This document shows, piece by piece, positions 30,002-39,475 of a stretch of 64,000 nucleotides of DNA. The notes beneath the pieces were generated by a model that worked only from the letters and a program-made list of their open reading frames with translations, was not told where the DNA came from and did no database searches. This DNA comes from an uncultured Gammaproteobacteria bacterium (GTDB taxonomy: Bacteria > Pseudomonadota > Gammaproteobacteria > Steroidobacterales > Woeseiaceae): assembly GCA_937899415.1 (NCBI GenBank), contig CALBPI010000006.1:1-64000 (forward strand), in the 5' to 3' direction. Each line of letters starts with the position of its first letter. The stretch's first letter is position 1. The position numbers and the translations under genes were made by a program.

Positions 30002-30391
30002 CTACAGAAACATGGCGTCGATCGTGTCCAGGTATTCAGCGCGCATGGGTTTGACGAAGTACTGGCGCACCGCCTCGTAGCCCGCGGACAGACCGATATC
30101 GCGAGTCTGTTCCGACGAGCTCAACATGACCACGGCCGGCACCGTGTTGCCGAGGACCCCACACCACTCGGCAAGAAACTCATGGCCGTTCATCCGCGGC
30201 ATATTGATGTCAAGCAGGATAAGGTCGGGCGGCGCGCCCGCCATAGCCTCGAGTGCGTCCAGCGCCACCTCGCCATTCCAGGCGGTCACGATCTCGACGT
30301 CGGGCCAGTGCTTACGAAGCAGGTAGGTCGTAATGTACTGATCGTCCTCGCTGTCCTCGATCAGCAGTACTTTCCTTGGTGCAGCCATCAC
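30002..30391 (-). CDS. Single-domain response regulator
   Basis: VLLIEDSEDDQYITTYLLRKHW, LILLDINMPRMNGHEFL. Confidence 0.93.
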   Translation of the reverse strand: MMAAPRKVLLIEDSEDDQYITTYLLRKHWPDVEIVTAWNGEVALDALEAMAGAPPDLILLDINMPRMNGHEFLAEWCGVLGNTVPAVVMLSSSEQTRDIGLSAGYEAVRQYFVKPMRAEYLDTIDAMFL

Positions 30392-31713
30392 GCAGCGCCT
30401 CCCGCGGGCAAGGTCACAGAGAACGCCGAGCCGCGTGCCAGCGGGCTGTATTCAAGGTCACCGCCCAGCGCGCGTGCGAGCCGTCGCGAGAGGTACAGGC
30501 CCAAACCTGTGCCTGGCGCCAGGTCACGGTGGAAGCGCTTGAACATGCCGAACAGGTCGGCGCGATGTTCGGGCTCGATGCCCCGACCATTGTCTCGTAC
30601 CTCAACCCGCACCACGCCGCGGTGTTCCCGAACGGCGATGTCAACACGGGGAGAATCCGCGGCCGTGTATTTGATGGCATTGGACACGAGGTTCTCTAGG
30701 ATCTGGTTCAGCTCAACCCGGTGTGTCATCACCGGTGCTGTTGCCTCAACAGAGACGTTCATCGCGACACGGCCGGCGCCTGGCATACTCGACAACCGCG
30801 CAAGGACCTCGTCCACAAGCGCGCGAAGATCCACAAGCTCCGGCGCCGTCGATTCGTCGCGGCGCGCGACGGCAATGATGTCGCTGATCAGCCGGTCGAG
30901 CCCCAGCATCGCTTTCTCGACACGCCCGAGTGTGTAGTGCGCTGAAGCCTTGTCGTCGTCATCCAGCGCGTCTCTCGCAATAGTGACCATCCCAGTCGCC
31001 GAGGCCACAGGTGCGCGCAGGTCATGCGAGATCCGAAAGCTGAACTCGCGGAGCTCGTTGTTGACCGCCTCGATCGACTGCACGGTCGTATCAATGTGTT
31101 GCACCATGGGCCGGAAAATCAGCAGGGCTTCGCACATCAGAACAATGAGCCCGACCAAGACCACCGCGGTCTCAAGGTTGCGAAAACGCGCCAGTTTCCA
31201 TTCGCTGTCCGACTGGTAGCGCGTCACCATGTCGTCCAGCGGCTGCAACAACTCGTGCGCCGCCACCTCGATCAGCCGATCAGGATGCTGCGCAGAGGCC
31301 CCGTTCTGCAGAAATGCGGCGAGAAAGCGCTCGGCGATCTCGACGAAGTCGCGCACCTGACGGTCCAGACCTTCGGGCCCGTCATAGAACGCCTGAATGT
31401 CCGCCGTACGTGCGAAGGCGCCACGTGGCCCCGTAAGCGCCTCGTGGTTACGGCGCATCTGTGCGATTGCGCCCGTCAGCGCCGTGACGACCCTTGCCCG
31501 CGAGTCGGCTTCGTCGGCGACCGTCAGCTCGTCGCTTAGCAACGCGATACGCTGCGACAGCATGCGCTGCTGGCCGGCCGTGTTGATCAGCCAGGCGTCC
31601 TGCGTGTTGCGGCTCAGCTGCTGTTGCAGGATGAACCACGCACCAATCAGCACGAGCGCGACGAGTGTCAGCGCGCCCACATAGCGCAGTGTCAGTCTTG
31701 TCTTTAGCGGCAT
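30388..31713 (-). CDS. Membrane histidine kinase with PilJ-like sensor region
   Basis: NTAGQQRMLSQRIALLSDEL; FSFRISHDLRAPVASATG H-box; LVSNAIKYT N-box; 4-bp overlap with response regulator; ATG at 31713. Confidence 0.88.
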   Translation of the reverse strand: MPLKTRLTLRYVGALTLVALVLIGAWFILQQQLSRNTQDAWLINTAGQQRMLSQRIALLSDELTVADEADSRARVVTALTGAIAQMRRNHEALTGPRGAFARTADIQAFYDGPEGLDRQVRDFVEIAERFLAAFLQNGASAQHPDRLIEVAAHELLQPLDDMVTRYQSDSEWKLARFRNLETAVVLVGLIVLMCEALLIFRPMVQHIDTTVQSIEAVNNELREFSFRISHDLRAPVASATGMVTIARDALDDDDKASAHYTLGRVEKAMLGLDRLISDIIAVARRDESTAPELVDLRALVDEVLARLSSMPGAGRVAMNVSVEATAPVMTHRVELNQILENLVSNAIKYTAADSPRVDIAVREHRGVVRVEVRDNGRGIEPEHRADLFGMFKRFHRDLAPGTGLGLYLSRRLARALGGDLEYSPLARGSAFSVTLPAGGAA

Positions 31714-31952
31714 CGTTTTCGGCAGTCTCAAGAGCGACCCAGAGCAGTGTCGGGCCTGCGCAATCGCGGTATCGCAGGCCCGCGTGCTGTGTCGCGGCCT
31801 CAATGTGACCGCCCCGTTTTAGCGGCGGCGGCGGTGCTCGCTTTAGCGACTGCCAGGACGCAAAAGAACTCCCGCGAGACCGGGCGGACTCCGGCTATCA
31901 TGCGGGCAGCATCGCAGCGGTCGGCGCTGCGCCAGAACCCAGGGAGCACACC

Positions 31953-32966
31953 ATGCAGATCGGGCTTGTCGGATTGGGCAGGATGGGCGGCAACATGGCC
32001 AGGCGACTCATGGCCGCTGGCCACGAGTGCGTGGTGTATGACCCCAATCCCGAGGCCGTCTCGGCCCTGCAGGCAGCCGGTGCCACGGTCGTGGACTCGC
32101 TCGCTGGCCTGGCACAGGCGCTGACGCCGCCACGCGCGGTCTGGCTCATGGTGCCCGCGGCCGTGGTGGACGACAACATTGATGCGCTCGCGCCGCTGCT
32201 GGACGAGCACGACACCCTCATCGACGGCGGCAATTCCTACTACATCGACGACCTGCGCCGGGCCAAGTCACTGCAAGAGAAAGGCCTGCACTACATCGAT
32301 GTTGGCACCAGCGGCGGTGTTTGGGGTCTCGAGCGCGGCTACTGCCTCATGATTGGGGGGGAGACCGAGGCCGTTGCGCGGCTCACCCCCATTTTCGAGG
32401 CCTTGTCGCCGGGCCGCGGCGACATTGAGGCCACGCGCAATCGCGGCGACAGCAACAGCACCGCAGACCAGGGCTTTCTGCACTGCGGGCCGTGTGGTGC
32501 CGGGCATTTTGTGAAGATGGTGCACAACGGCATCGAATACGGCCTCATGGCCGCCTACGCCGAAGGCCTGGGCATTCTTCGAAGCGCGAACGTGGGGAAG
32601 CGCGAGCATGAAGCCGACGCCGAAACCACGCCCATGCGGAATCCTGAGCACTACCAGTACGACTTTGATGTGGCCGACATTACCGAGCTGTGGCGTCGTG
32701 GCAGCGTGGTCTCGTCCTGGTTGCTCGACATCACCGCCGACGCACTGGCCGCCGACCCGGCACTCGACGACTTCACGGGGCGCGTGTCCGATTCGGGCGA
32801 GGGCCGCTGGACGATCAAGGCGGCCATCGACGAGGCCGTCCCGACGCCCGTGCTCACGACCGCGCTCTACGAACGGTTCAGCTCGCGCGGTGAAGCCGAC
32901 TACCAGAACCGGGTGCTGTCAGCCATGCGACGGGGCTTCGGCGGGCACGTGGAGAAAAAGGACTGA
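31953..32966 (+). CDS. gnd: 6-phosphogluconate dehydrogenase, decarboxylating (YqeC/GntZ-like)
   Basis: MQIGLVGLGRMGGNMARRLMAAGHE, LIDGGNSYYIDDLRRA, HCGPCGAGHFVKMVHNGIEYGLM. Confidence 0.93.
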   Translation: MQIGLVGLGRMGGNMARRLMAAGHECVVYDPNPEAVSALQAAGATVVDSLAGLAQALTPPRAVWLMVPAAVVDDNIDALAPLLDEHDTLIDGGNSYYIDDLRRAKSLQEKGLHYIDVGTSGGVWGLERGYCLMIGGETEAVARLTPIFEALSPGRGDIEATRNRGDSNSTADQGFLHCGPCGAGHFVKMVHNGIEYGLMAAYAEGLGILRSANVGKREHEADAETTPMRNPEHYQYDFDVADITELWRRGSVVSSWLLDITADALAADPALDDFTGRVSDSGEGRWTIKAAIDEAVPTPVLTTALYERFSSRGEADYQNRVLSAMRRGFGGHVEKKD

Positions 32967-32982
32967 CGGGTTGGTCAGTCCT
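32959..32982 (-). terminator. Intrinsic terminator for the minus-strand DUF2165 gene, overlapping both convergent stop codons
   Basis: AGGACTGAC-GGGTTG-GTCAGTCCT perfect stem, followed on the minus strand by TTTTT. Confidence 0.75.
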
Positions 32983-33472
32983 CGGGCGACGCAACAAACA
33001 ACGCGATCAACGCAATCGACGCGGCATAACGCATGGCCGATTCGAGCACGGGCTCACGGAGCGACTCGGACTGCCAGAGCCCGAACCAGACTTCAGCGAT
33101 AACGATGAAGCCCATAAACAACATAAACAGCGCGACACCACAGCCGATAAGTGCCGTCCGACGCGACGCGACATAGCCCTGGTCCTGCGCTGTGCGGGCA
33201 CGCCACATACCCAGCGCACCCACACCACATAGCGCGGCCGAAACCAACTTGGCCCCAGCAATAAACAGCGCACCGAGCCAGACAATGATCGGGTTTGAGG
33301 TCGCCTGCCAGCTGCCGGGACCCGCATCGAAGGTGGCCATCGACGTCGTGGCCCGCACCGCGTCGAGCGTTGCCGACCAGTTCATGAGGTTGTTCAGGAG
33401 GCTCACCGCAGCCCAGACGGCGACGGCGGCGACCAGCACGGCCTTGAGCAGCCGCAGGTGGACGATGCTCAC
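32975..33472 (-). CDS. DUF2165-like integral membrane protein
   Basis: LLNNLMNWSATLDAVRATTSMATFD, multi-TM. Confidence 0.8.
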   Translation of the reverse strand: MSIVHLRLLKAVLVAAVAVWAAVSLLNNLMNWSATLDAVRATTSMATFDAGPGSWQATSNPIIVWLGALFIAGAKLVSAALCGVGALGMWRARTAQDQGYVASRRTALIGCGVALFMLFMGFIVIAEVWFGLWQSESLREPVLESAMRYAASIALIALFVASPED

Positions 33473-33479
33473 GACCAGG

Positions 33480-33854
33480 TCAGGTCATCGCCTTCAGAAG
33501 CCCAGCAGCAGCCGAGCCGTCGACGTACTCACGCAGGTCGATGACCTTGCCATCCCGGACATCGGCCACGACGCAGGCGGCGAGATCCAGATCTGTGCCG
33601 TCGGGCAGGGTGCCGCGCACCCGGTGCTCCTCGACGAAGCCCGATGCCGTGGGCGTGCAGATCGCGTCCGAATAACGAAAGTCCGCGACCGCACCGTGAA
33701 TCGCCAGCGCGAACTCGATCAGCGTATCGAGGTCCATGGGCGGGCTCTTGTTCTGGCGCGCCGTGACATCGGCGGCGCACAGGCTGCGCACTGTGTCGGC
33801 ATCGCCGTCGGCGAAGGCATCGAACAGAGCCTCAGCAAGCTCGAGGTGGGTCAT
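33480..33854 (-). CDS. SnoaL-like/NTF2-fold protein
   Basis: LAEALFDAFADGDADTVRSLCAADVTARQN ... GKVIDLREYVDGS. Confidence 0.82.
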   Translation of the reverse strand: MTHLELAEALFDAFADGDADTVRSLCAADVTARQNKSPPMDLDTLIEFALAIHGAVADFRYSDAICTPTASGFVEEHRVRGTLPDGTDLDLAACVVADVRDGKVIDLREYVDGSAAAGLLKAMT

Positions 33855-33926
33855 CGTGACGTCTCCCAAAAGGCGCAGCGGCACGCCGGTCGCACCGCTG
33901 GCATCGAGCCTACCGCAGTCCCAGAG

Positions 33927-34655
33927 TTATTTGGAGCTAACGCCCGACCGCAGGATCCGGTCCAACGCTGCAATCAGCGCATCGACACGGTAAGGCTTCC
34001 GAAGCACGACGTCTGAGTTGAGGTCGATGCCATGCTCGACGAGCTGACGATCGCTCGAGCCCGACATGTAGAGCACAGGGCAGTCGACTCCGCGCGCACG
34101 CGCTGCCGCGACGCACGCAGGCCCGCTCATTTCGGCCATAACGACATCGATGAGCAAGAGATCCGGTTGGCTGGACTCGAGCATCGCCAGCGCCTCGGCG
34201 CCACTCAACGCCTTGCGGAACTGCGCGCCCGCACGCTCGAGCACCTGAACAACGAGGCCCGCGACCTCCGCGTCGTCTTCGACAACGAGGACGTCAACCC
34301 CCTCGAGCCGGGCACCCGATGACGGTGCGGTTTCGGCAGGCTCCGACATGTCCGCGGTCTCGGGTGCCGGCACGAGCGGCAACTTCACGCGTATCGTGGT
34401 CCCGCTGCCGAGTGTGCTCAGGACCTCGACGAAGCCGCCTGCCTCCTGCGCCAACTGTTGGACGATAGACATACCCAGCCCGGTGCCACGACCGATGGCC
34501 TTCGTCGTGTAGTAGGACTCGAAGATTTGTCCGACGGTTTGGGGATCCATTCCCTCGCCGGTATCCGAGACGCAAATGCTGACGTGTGGCTTTCCGTCGC
34601 GCTGTGAGTCTCCCATCACAATACGGAGCGCCCCGCCCTCAGCCATGGCATCGCG
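33927..34655 (-). pseudogene. 5'-truncated hybrid histidine kinase (partial HATPase + intact REC)
   Basis: Homology begins in the N-box as [14 protein letters not shown]-box GRGTGLGMSIV and REC VLVVEDDAEVAGLV...LLIDVVMAEMSG intact; no H-box and a stop 4 codons upstream of RDAM. Confidence 0.78.
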
Positions 34656-34696
34656 AGGAACAGGAAGTCAGCGGCCCAAAGCTGCCACCCTCGACC

Positions 34697-34985
34697 GTGA
34701 CACAACAAGCCCAACGACCCGAGAACGGTGGCGCGACGCTCAAGGATTTCCTCGCCGAAGTCGTGCTGCGGACAGCCCGGCCCGAAGCGGTGTTCATCGG
34801 TGGCTTCTACATGTTCCTTCTCTTGTTGTCTCTGGCCGTCAACGGCGACATCCTAAACATCGACTGGATCCACCTGGCTTGCTTCGCCATGGCGGTCATG
34901 TACTTCTTTTTTTATTGGATCCTGCGCAAGGACCGCGTACGCCATGAGCAGGTTCACCCGATTGGCTATCTGGCTACCTGCCTGT
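34697..34985 (+). pseudogene. N-terminal fragment of an unidentified two-TM membrane protein
   Basis: [85 protein letters not shown] then joins the aminotransferase fragment. Confidence 0.5.
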
Positions 34986-35115
34986 CGCCGGGCAGGCAAT
35001 CTGGGCCACGCCGCCGCGTTCAGTTTTATCCGGGTAAGAACCTGGGTGCGCTGGGCGACGCCGGCGCCGTCACCACCAACGATGAAGCGCTGGCGCAAAC
35101 GGTGCGTGCGCTGGG
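34986..35115 (+). pseudogene. Fragment of a DegT/DnrJ/EryC1-family aminotransferase with frameshift
   Basis: [14 protein letters not shown] in frame 3 continues after a T-run (35024-35027) as [31 protein letters not shown] in frame 2. Confidence 0.8.
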
Positions 35116-36348
35116 CAAGATGCTCACGCTGCTGGGGCTCAACAAGATTCTGGCGATCTATGTCGGGCCCGCGGGCTATGCCGTGCTGGGACAATTCCAG
35201 AATGCGGTTCAGATGATCACGACGCTCGCGAGCGGTGCGATCAACACCGGGGTCACGAAGTACACGGCCGAGTACGGCGAAGACGCGCCACGCCAGCACG
35301 CCGTCTGGCGCACGGCGGGCACGATCTAGCTGACTGGTTCTCTGCTTGCGGCTGCGCTGCTAGCTATCTTCAACCGCCAGCTTGCGGCCACATTTCTCAA
35401 CGACGAAACGCTGGGCTCGGTGTTCCTCTGGTTCGCCGCGGCGCTTGTGTTCTTCGTCTTCAACACGCTGTTTCTGGCCATCCTCAATGGCAAGAAAGAG
35501 ATCCTGCGCTACGTCACGGCCAACATCGCGGGCAGTCAGTTCTCACTCGTGGTCACGGCGACGATGGCGGTTCGCATTGGCATTTACGGCGCACTCGTGG
35601 CGCTCGCCATCTACCAGTCGCTGAGCTTCTTTGTGACCTTCGCGCTGGTCGTGCGCGCCGACTGGTTTCGGCGCTCGCACCTGCTTGGTCGCATCGACAC
35701 GGGCGTGGCGAAAAATCTGGCGAAGTTCACGCTGATGGCGCTGACCTCCTCACTCTGCGTCCCGGTCAGCCACATCATCATCCGCAACCACCTGGGCGAC
35801 ACGCTGGGCTGGGAGTTTGCCGGTTACTGGGATGCGATGCGCGGCTCAGTCTCGCCTTCCTCATGCGCGTGACGACGACGCTGGGTGTGTACTACTTGCC
35901 GCGACTCTCGGAGCTCACGGAGCTGTCCGATCTGCGTCGCGAGATTGTGCAGGGTTGCCGCATCATCCTGCCCGTAGCCGTCGTGTGCGCACTCGGCATT
36001 TACACGTTCCGCGACTTCATCATCACGCTGCTGTTCAGCCAGGACTTCGCGCCCATGGCGCAGCCGTTCGCCCGGCAGGTTGTTGGGGACACGCTCAAAA
36101 TCGCGAACTGGATTCTGTCCTATCTGATGCTCGGCAAAGCGATGACCGGTTTGTTCATCGTCTCCGAGATCACGTTCGCGGCGCTGTTCGTGTTCCTGAC
36201 GACGCAGTTCGTTGCCGCGTTCGGGCTTGAGGGTGCCGCTATGGCGCACGCCGCCAACTATCTCGTCTACGGGATTACGATGGCGATTCTGATTCCGCGC
36301 GGTCTGCGCCGCGCAGCCGGTCAGTCGAGCTCGAACGCCGACTTGTAG
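35116..36348 (+). pseudogene. Wzx-type O-antigen/polysaccharide flippase pseudogene
   Basis: [28 protein letters not shown]...[11 protein letters not shown]; in-frame TAG 35327-35329; frameshift near 35840 (GYWDAM / RLSLAFLMRVTTTLGVYYLPRLSEL). Confidence 0.85.
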
Positions 36349-38165
36349 TCGAGGCGCAGATCGGGGTCCTGCGCGTCACGGTGCAACAAGCAATTGCCGA
36401 CGACGAGCGTGTCCATCTCGGTGCCCATGAAGCACTTGAATGCATCGACGGGCGTGCACACGGGCGGTTCGCCACGCACGTTGAACGACGTATTGATGAC
36501 CGCCCCGCAACCCGTCTTCTCTTTGAACTTGCGAATGAGCTTGTAGTAGAGCGGGTTCGTTTCTTCGTGCACCGTTTGCACGCGCGCCGAGTAGTCAACG
36601 TGCGTGATGGCCGGCAGGTCTGAGCGCGAGACGTTGAGCTTTTCGATGCCGAACAGCTGTTCCTCGTCGTCGGTCATCGCGCGACGGATCTCGGGCTTCA
36701 CTTCATCGACCAGCAGCATGTACGGGCTGTCCATATCGGTTTCGAAATAGCGCTCCACGTCCTCACGCAGTACCGACGGCGCGAACGGGCGGAAGCTCTC
36801 GCGGTACTTGATCTTGAGGTTCATGGTTTTCTGCATCTTCTCGGAGCGCGGGTCACCGAGAATGGAGCGGGCACCCAGTGCGCGCGGCCCAAATTCCATG
36901 CGGCCCTGACACCAGCCTACGACCTTCTCTGAGGCCAGCAGCTCGGCCGCCTTGTCGATCAACTCGGCCTCGTCCTCGATCACCTCGAATACGGCGCCGA
37001 CCTCACGCAATTGTTCCTGCGTCGATGCATTGTCAGCACCCGGGCCCAGGTAGGAGCCGTTCATGCCATCCATACGATTTGGGTCAATCTCGCGCGCCTC
37101 GCCCTGGTGCATGTAGTGCACCAGCAATGCGGCACCCAGCGCACCACCCGCATCACCGGCTGCGGGCTGCACCCAGAGGTTTTCGACGATGCCGTCGCGG
37201 ATAAGCTTGCCATTCGCCACGCAATTGAGAGCGACACCGCCGGCCATGCAGACGTTTTTCAGGCCGGTCTCTGCCATGAGACCGCGCACAAGGCGTGACA
37301 CGATCTCCTCTGTTACGGCCTGCACAGACGCGGCCATGTCCATGTGGAACTGGTCGAGTAGCTCGTCTTCACGACCGCGAACGGGACGACCGAACAACGC
37401 GCTGAAACGGTCGTTGGTCATCGTCAGACCCGTGCAGTAGTTGAAGTACTCCATGTTCAGACGGAAAGTGCCGTCTTCCTTGAGGTCCATGAGCTTCTCG
37501 AGCATCAGATCCTTGTAGATCGGGCGCCCGTACGGCGCGAGGCCCATGACCTTGTACTCACCCGAGTTGACCTTGAAACCGATGTAGTAGGTCACGGCCG
37601 AGTAAAGCAGCCCCAGTGAGTGCGGGAAAAAGAGCTCCTTGTGCACCTTAATGTCGTTGCCGCGACCGATCGCGGCCGACGTCGTTGCCCACTCTCCGAC
37701 GCCATCCATCGTCAGCACCAGCGCCTCTTCGAACGGTGACGGATAGAACGCACTCGCCGCGTGGCTCAGGTGATGCTCCGAGAACAGGAGCTTCTTCTCA
37801 CCATCGAAGTTCTCGTCGAACTTCTTGAACTCCTTGCTCAGCATGCTCTTCTGGAACAACTTTTCCTTGAGCCAGATCGGCAAGGCCATGCGAAATGAAC
37901 GGAATCCGCGGGGTGCAAACGCCAGGTAGGTTTCCAGCAGTCGCTCGAATTTCAGGAAAGGCTTGTCATAGAAGACGACGTAGTCGACATCAGCAAGCCC
38001 AACACCCGCTTCGCTCAGGCAGTAGCGGATCGCCTCGCGGGGAAACGACGAGTCGTGCTTCTTGCGCGTGAAGCGCTCCTCCTGCGCGGCAGCAACGATA
38101 TCGCCACCGTCGACAAGCGCCGCAGCGCTGTCGTGATAGAACGCAGAGACTCCGAGAATTCGCAT
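36321..38165 (-). CDS. NodU/CmcH-family carbamoyltransferase
   Basis: MRILGVSAFYHDSAAALVDGGDIVAAAQEERFTRKKHD, HHLSHAASAFYPSPFEEALVLTMDGVGEWA, MAGGVALNCVANGK, EFGPRALGARSILGDPR. Confidence 0.95.
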   Translation of the reverse strand: MRILGVSAFYHDSAAALVDGGDIVAAAQEERFTRKKHDSSFPREAIRYCLSEAGVGLADVDYVVFYDKPFLKFERLLETYLAFAPRGFRSFRMALPIWLKEKLFQKSMLSKEFKKFDENFDGEKKLLFSEHHLSHAASAFYPSPFEEALVLTMDGVGEWATTSAAIGRGNDIKVHKELFFPHSLGLLYSAVTYYIGFKVNSGEYKVMGLAPYGRPIYKDLMLEKLMDLKEDGTFRLNMEYFNYCTGLTMTNDRFSALFGRPVRGREDELLDQFHMDMAASVQAVTEEIVSRLVRGLMAETGLKNVCMAGGVALNCVANGKLIRDGIVENLWVQPAAGDAGGALGAALLVHYMHQGEAREIDPNRMDGMNGSYLGPGADNASTQEQLREVGAVFEVIEDEAELIDKAAELLASEKVVGWCQGRMEFGPRALGARSILGDPRSEKMQKTMNLKIKYRESFRPFAPSVLREDVERYFETDMDSPYMLLVDEVKPEIRRAMTDDEEQLFGIEKLNVSRSDLPAITHVDYSARVQTVHEETNPLYYKLIRKFKEKTGCGAVINTSFNVRGEPPVCTPVDAFKCFMGTEMDTLVVGNCLLHRDAQDPDLRLDYKSAFELD

Positions 38166-38185
38166 GGTTCCGTCCTGCTACCCGC

Positions 38186-38332
38186 TCAAAAGAGCGTGTA
38201 GATGAAAGGTGCAACCGCCGAACCCTGGACCAGCACGAGCAGGCCACCCAGGACCGCCATGATGATGAGAATGGGCGTCAGCCAGAGCTTTTTACGAGCA
38301 CGAAGAAATTGCCAGATTTCTTTGAGGATCAC
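38186..38332 (-). CDS. DUF5989-family (SxtN-like) small membrane protein, 48 aa, GTG start
   Basis: Hand translation: MILKEIWQFLRARKKLWLTPILIIMAVLGGLLVLVQGSAVAPFIYTLF*; absent from the ORF track, apparently because of its length. Confidence 0.83.
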   Translation of the reverse strand: MILKEIWQFLRARKKLWLTPILIIMAVLGGLLVLVQGSAVAPFIYTLF

Positions 38333-38345
38333 GGCCGGCTCCTAG

Positions 38346-38762
38346 TTAAAACTGGTTCTTCAGGGACTCGGGCTCTGGTCCCGGCGGCTCGCGCTCTTCC
38401 CAGTAGGAATCGCGGTCCTTGTCGAGCTTGATCCGAAGCAGGTCCTTGCCGAAGAGCCGCGCACCAAGGCCAAACGGCACAATGGTGAGCACATAGATCA
38501 CGAACATCACAATCGGGTTCACGATCTTCGCGAGCAGCATGCCGAACTTGAACCACAACGTATTGAGCGGTCGCAGCACTTCCGAGAACACGAAGGAGAA
38601 GAACAGGAATACGCCGGCGATAATCAGCGACCACAATCGAACGCCGTTACCGCCGATCAGGGGATACAGCCCGATCAGCAGGAAGACGACGAAAAAGACG
38701 AGACCGAAGGACCGGTTGGAACCGACCTCGATTTCTGAATGCTGTTGAAGGTCACTACTCAT
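38346..38762 (-). CDS. SxtJ-like membrane protein
   Basis: SFGLVFFVVFLLIGLYPLIGGNGVRLWSLIIAGVFLFFSFVFSEVLRPLNTLWFKFGMLLAKIVNPIVM; ATG at 38762. Confidence 0.87.
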   Translation of the reverse strand: MSSDLQQHSEIEVGSNRSFGLVFFVVFLLIGLYPLIGGNGVRLWSLIIAGVFLFFSFVFSEVLRPLNTLWFKFGMLLAKIVNPIVMFVIYVLTIVPFGLGARLFGKDLLRIKLDKDRDSYWEEREPPGPEPESLKNQF

Positions 38763-38986
38763 GGTCTTGAAGCCGTGATTCGCCGTAGGGCACGGGACAG
38801 TGCACCCGCCGGTGGCCGGGGCGCAAAGGCGTGCATAGTAATGCGATTCGGGGGCAAATGGTACGCGTTGCCGCCCAATTTGGACCGGTTTCCCCGGGGA
38901 AGTCGGGCTGCGCCGGCCAATAGACCAGTAATCGGGCCATGTCGTATCCTCTTGCGCCATAGCGAGCACACGCCTCTGGATCAGCG

Positions 38987-39475
38987 ATGAGCGAGTGCCT
39001 ACCCTCAAAACGGGCCCAATGGGCCGTCTACATGCTTGTTTTGGTGGTTTCCACGGCCATTGCGGTCGTGCTCTTCGAGCTCATGATGCAGCAGTCGCGC
39101 CAGGGCACCGTCGCCATGCGCGTGACAATCGGGACCTACGGCGTTTTCGATGACACCGTCGGGGTCGGCTACGCGCCCGGCTCGTCATCCTCCTATGCCT
39201 ATCTCGACTCAACGGGCCGCGTGCTCGAGTGCCTGCCCACCATCTCCAAGACGAACGTGGACGGGTTTCGTGGGCTCGACACGCGGGCCGACTACGAGGC
39301 GGCTGCGCAGCGCGTGCTCGTCGGCGGCGACTCGTTCTCCCAATGGCATGTGGACGGCAAGACGATCGTCGACTACACGAAGTCCGAGCTCAACGTGCGC
39401 GCCTACTCGGCGGCGCTGCTCACCGTCGCCGGCGGCACCTTTGGGCTCGAGCACATGGTCGCGCACCTGGCGGAC
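38987..39475 (+). pseudogene. Truncated SGNH-hydrolase-like membrane-anchored protein
   Basis: N-terminal TM, GFRGLDTRADYEAAAQRVLVGGDSFSQWHVDGKTIVDYTKSELN; joins glycosyltransferase sequence out of frame near 39475. Confidence 0.65.
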
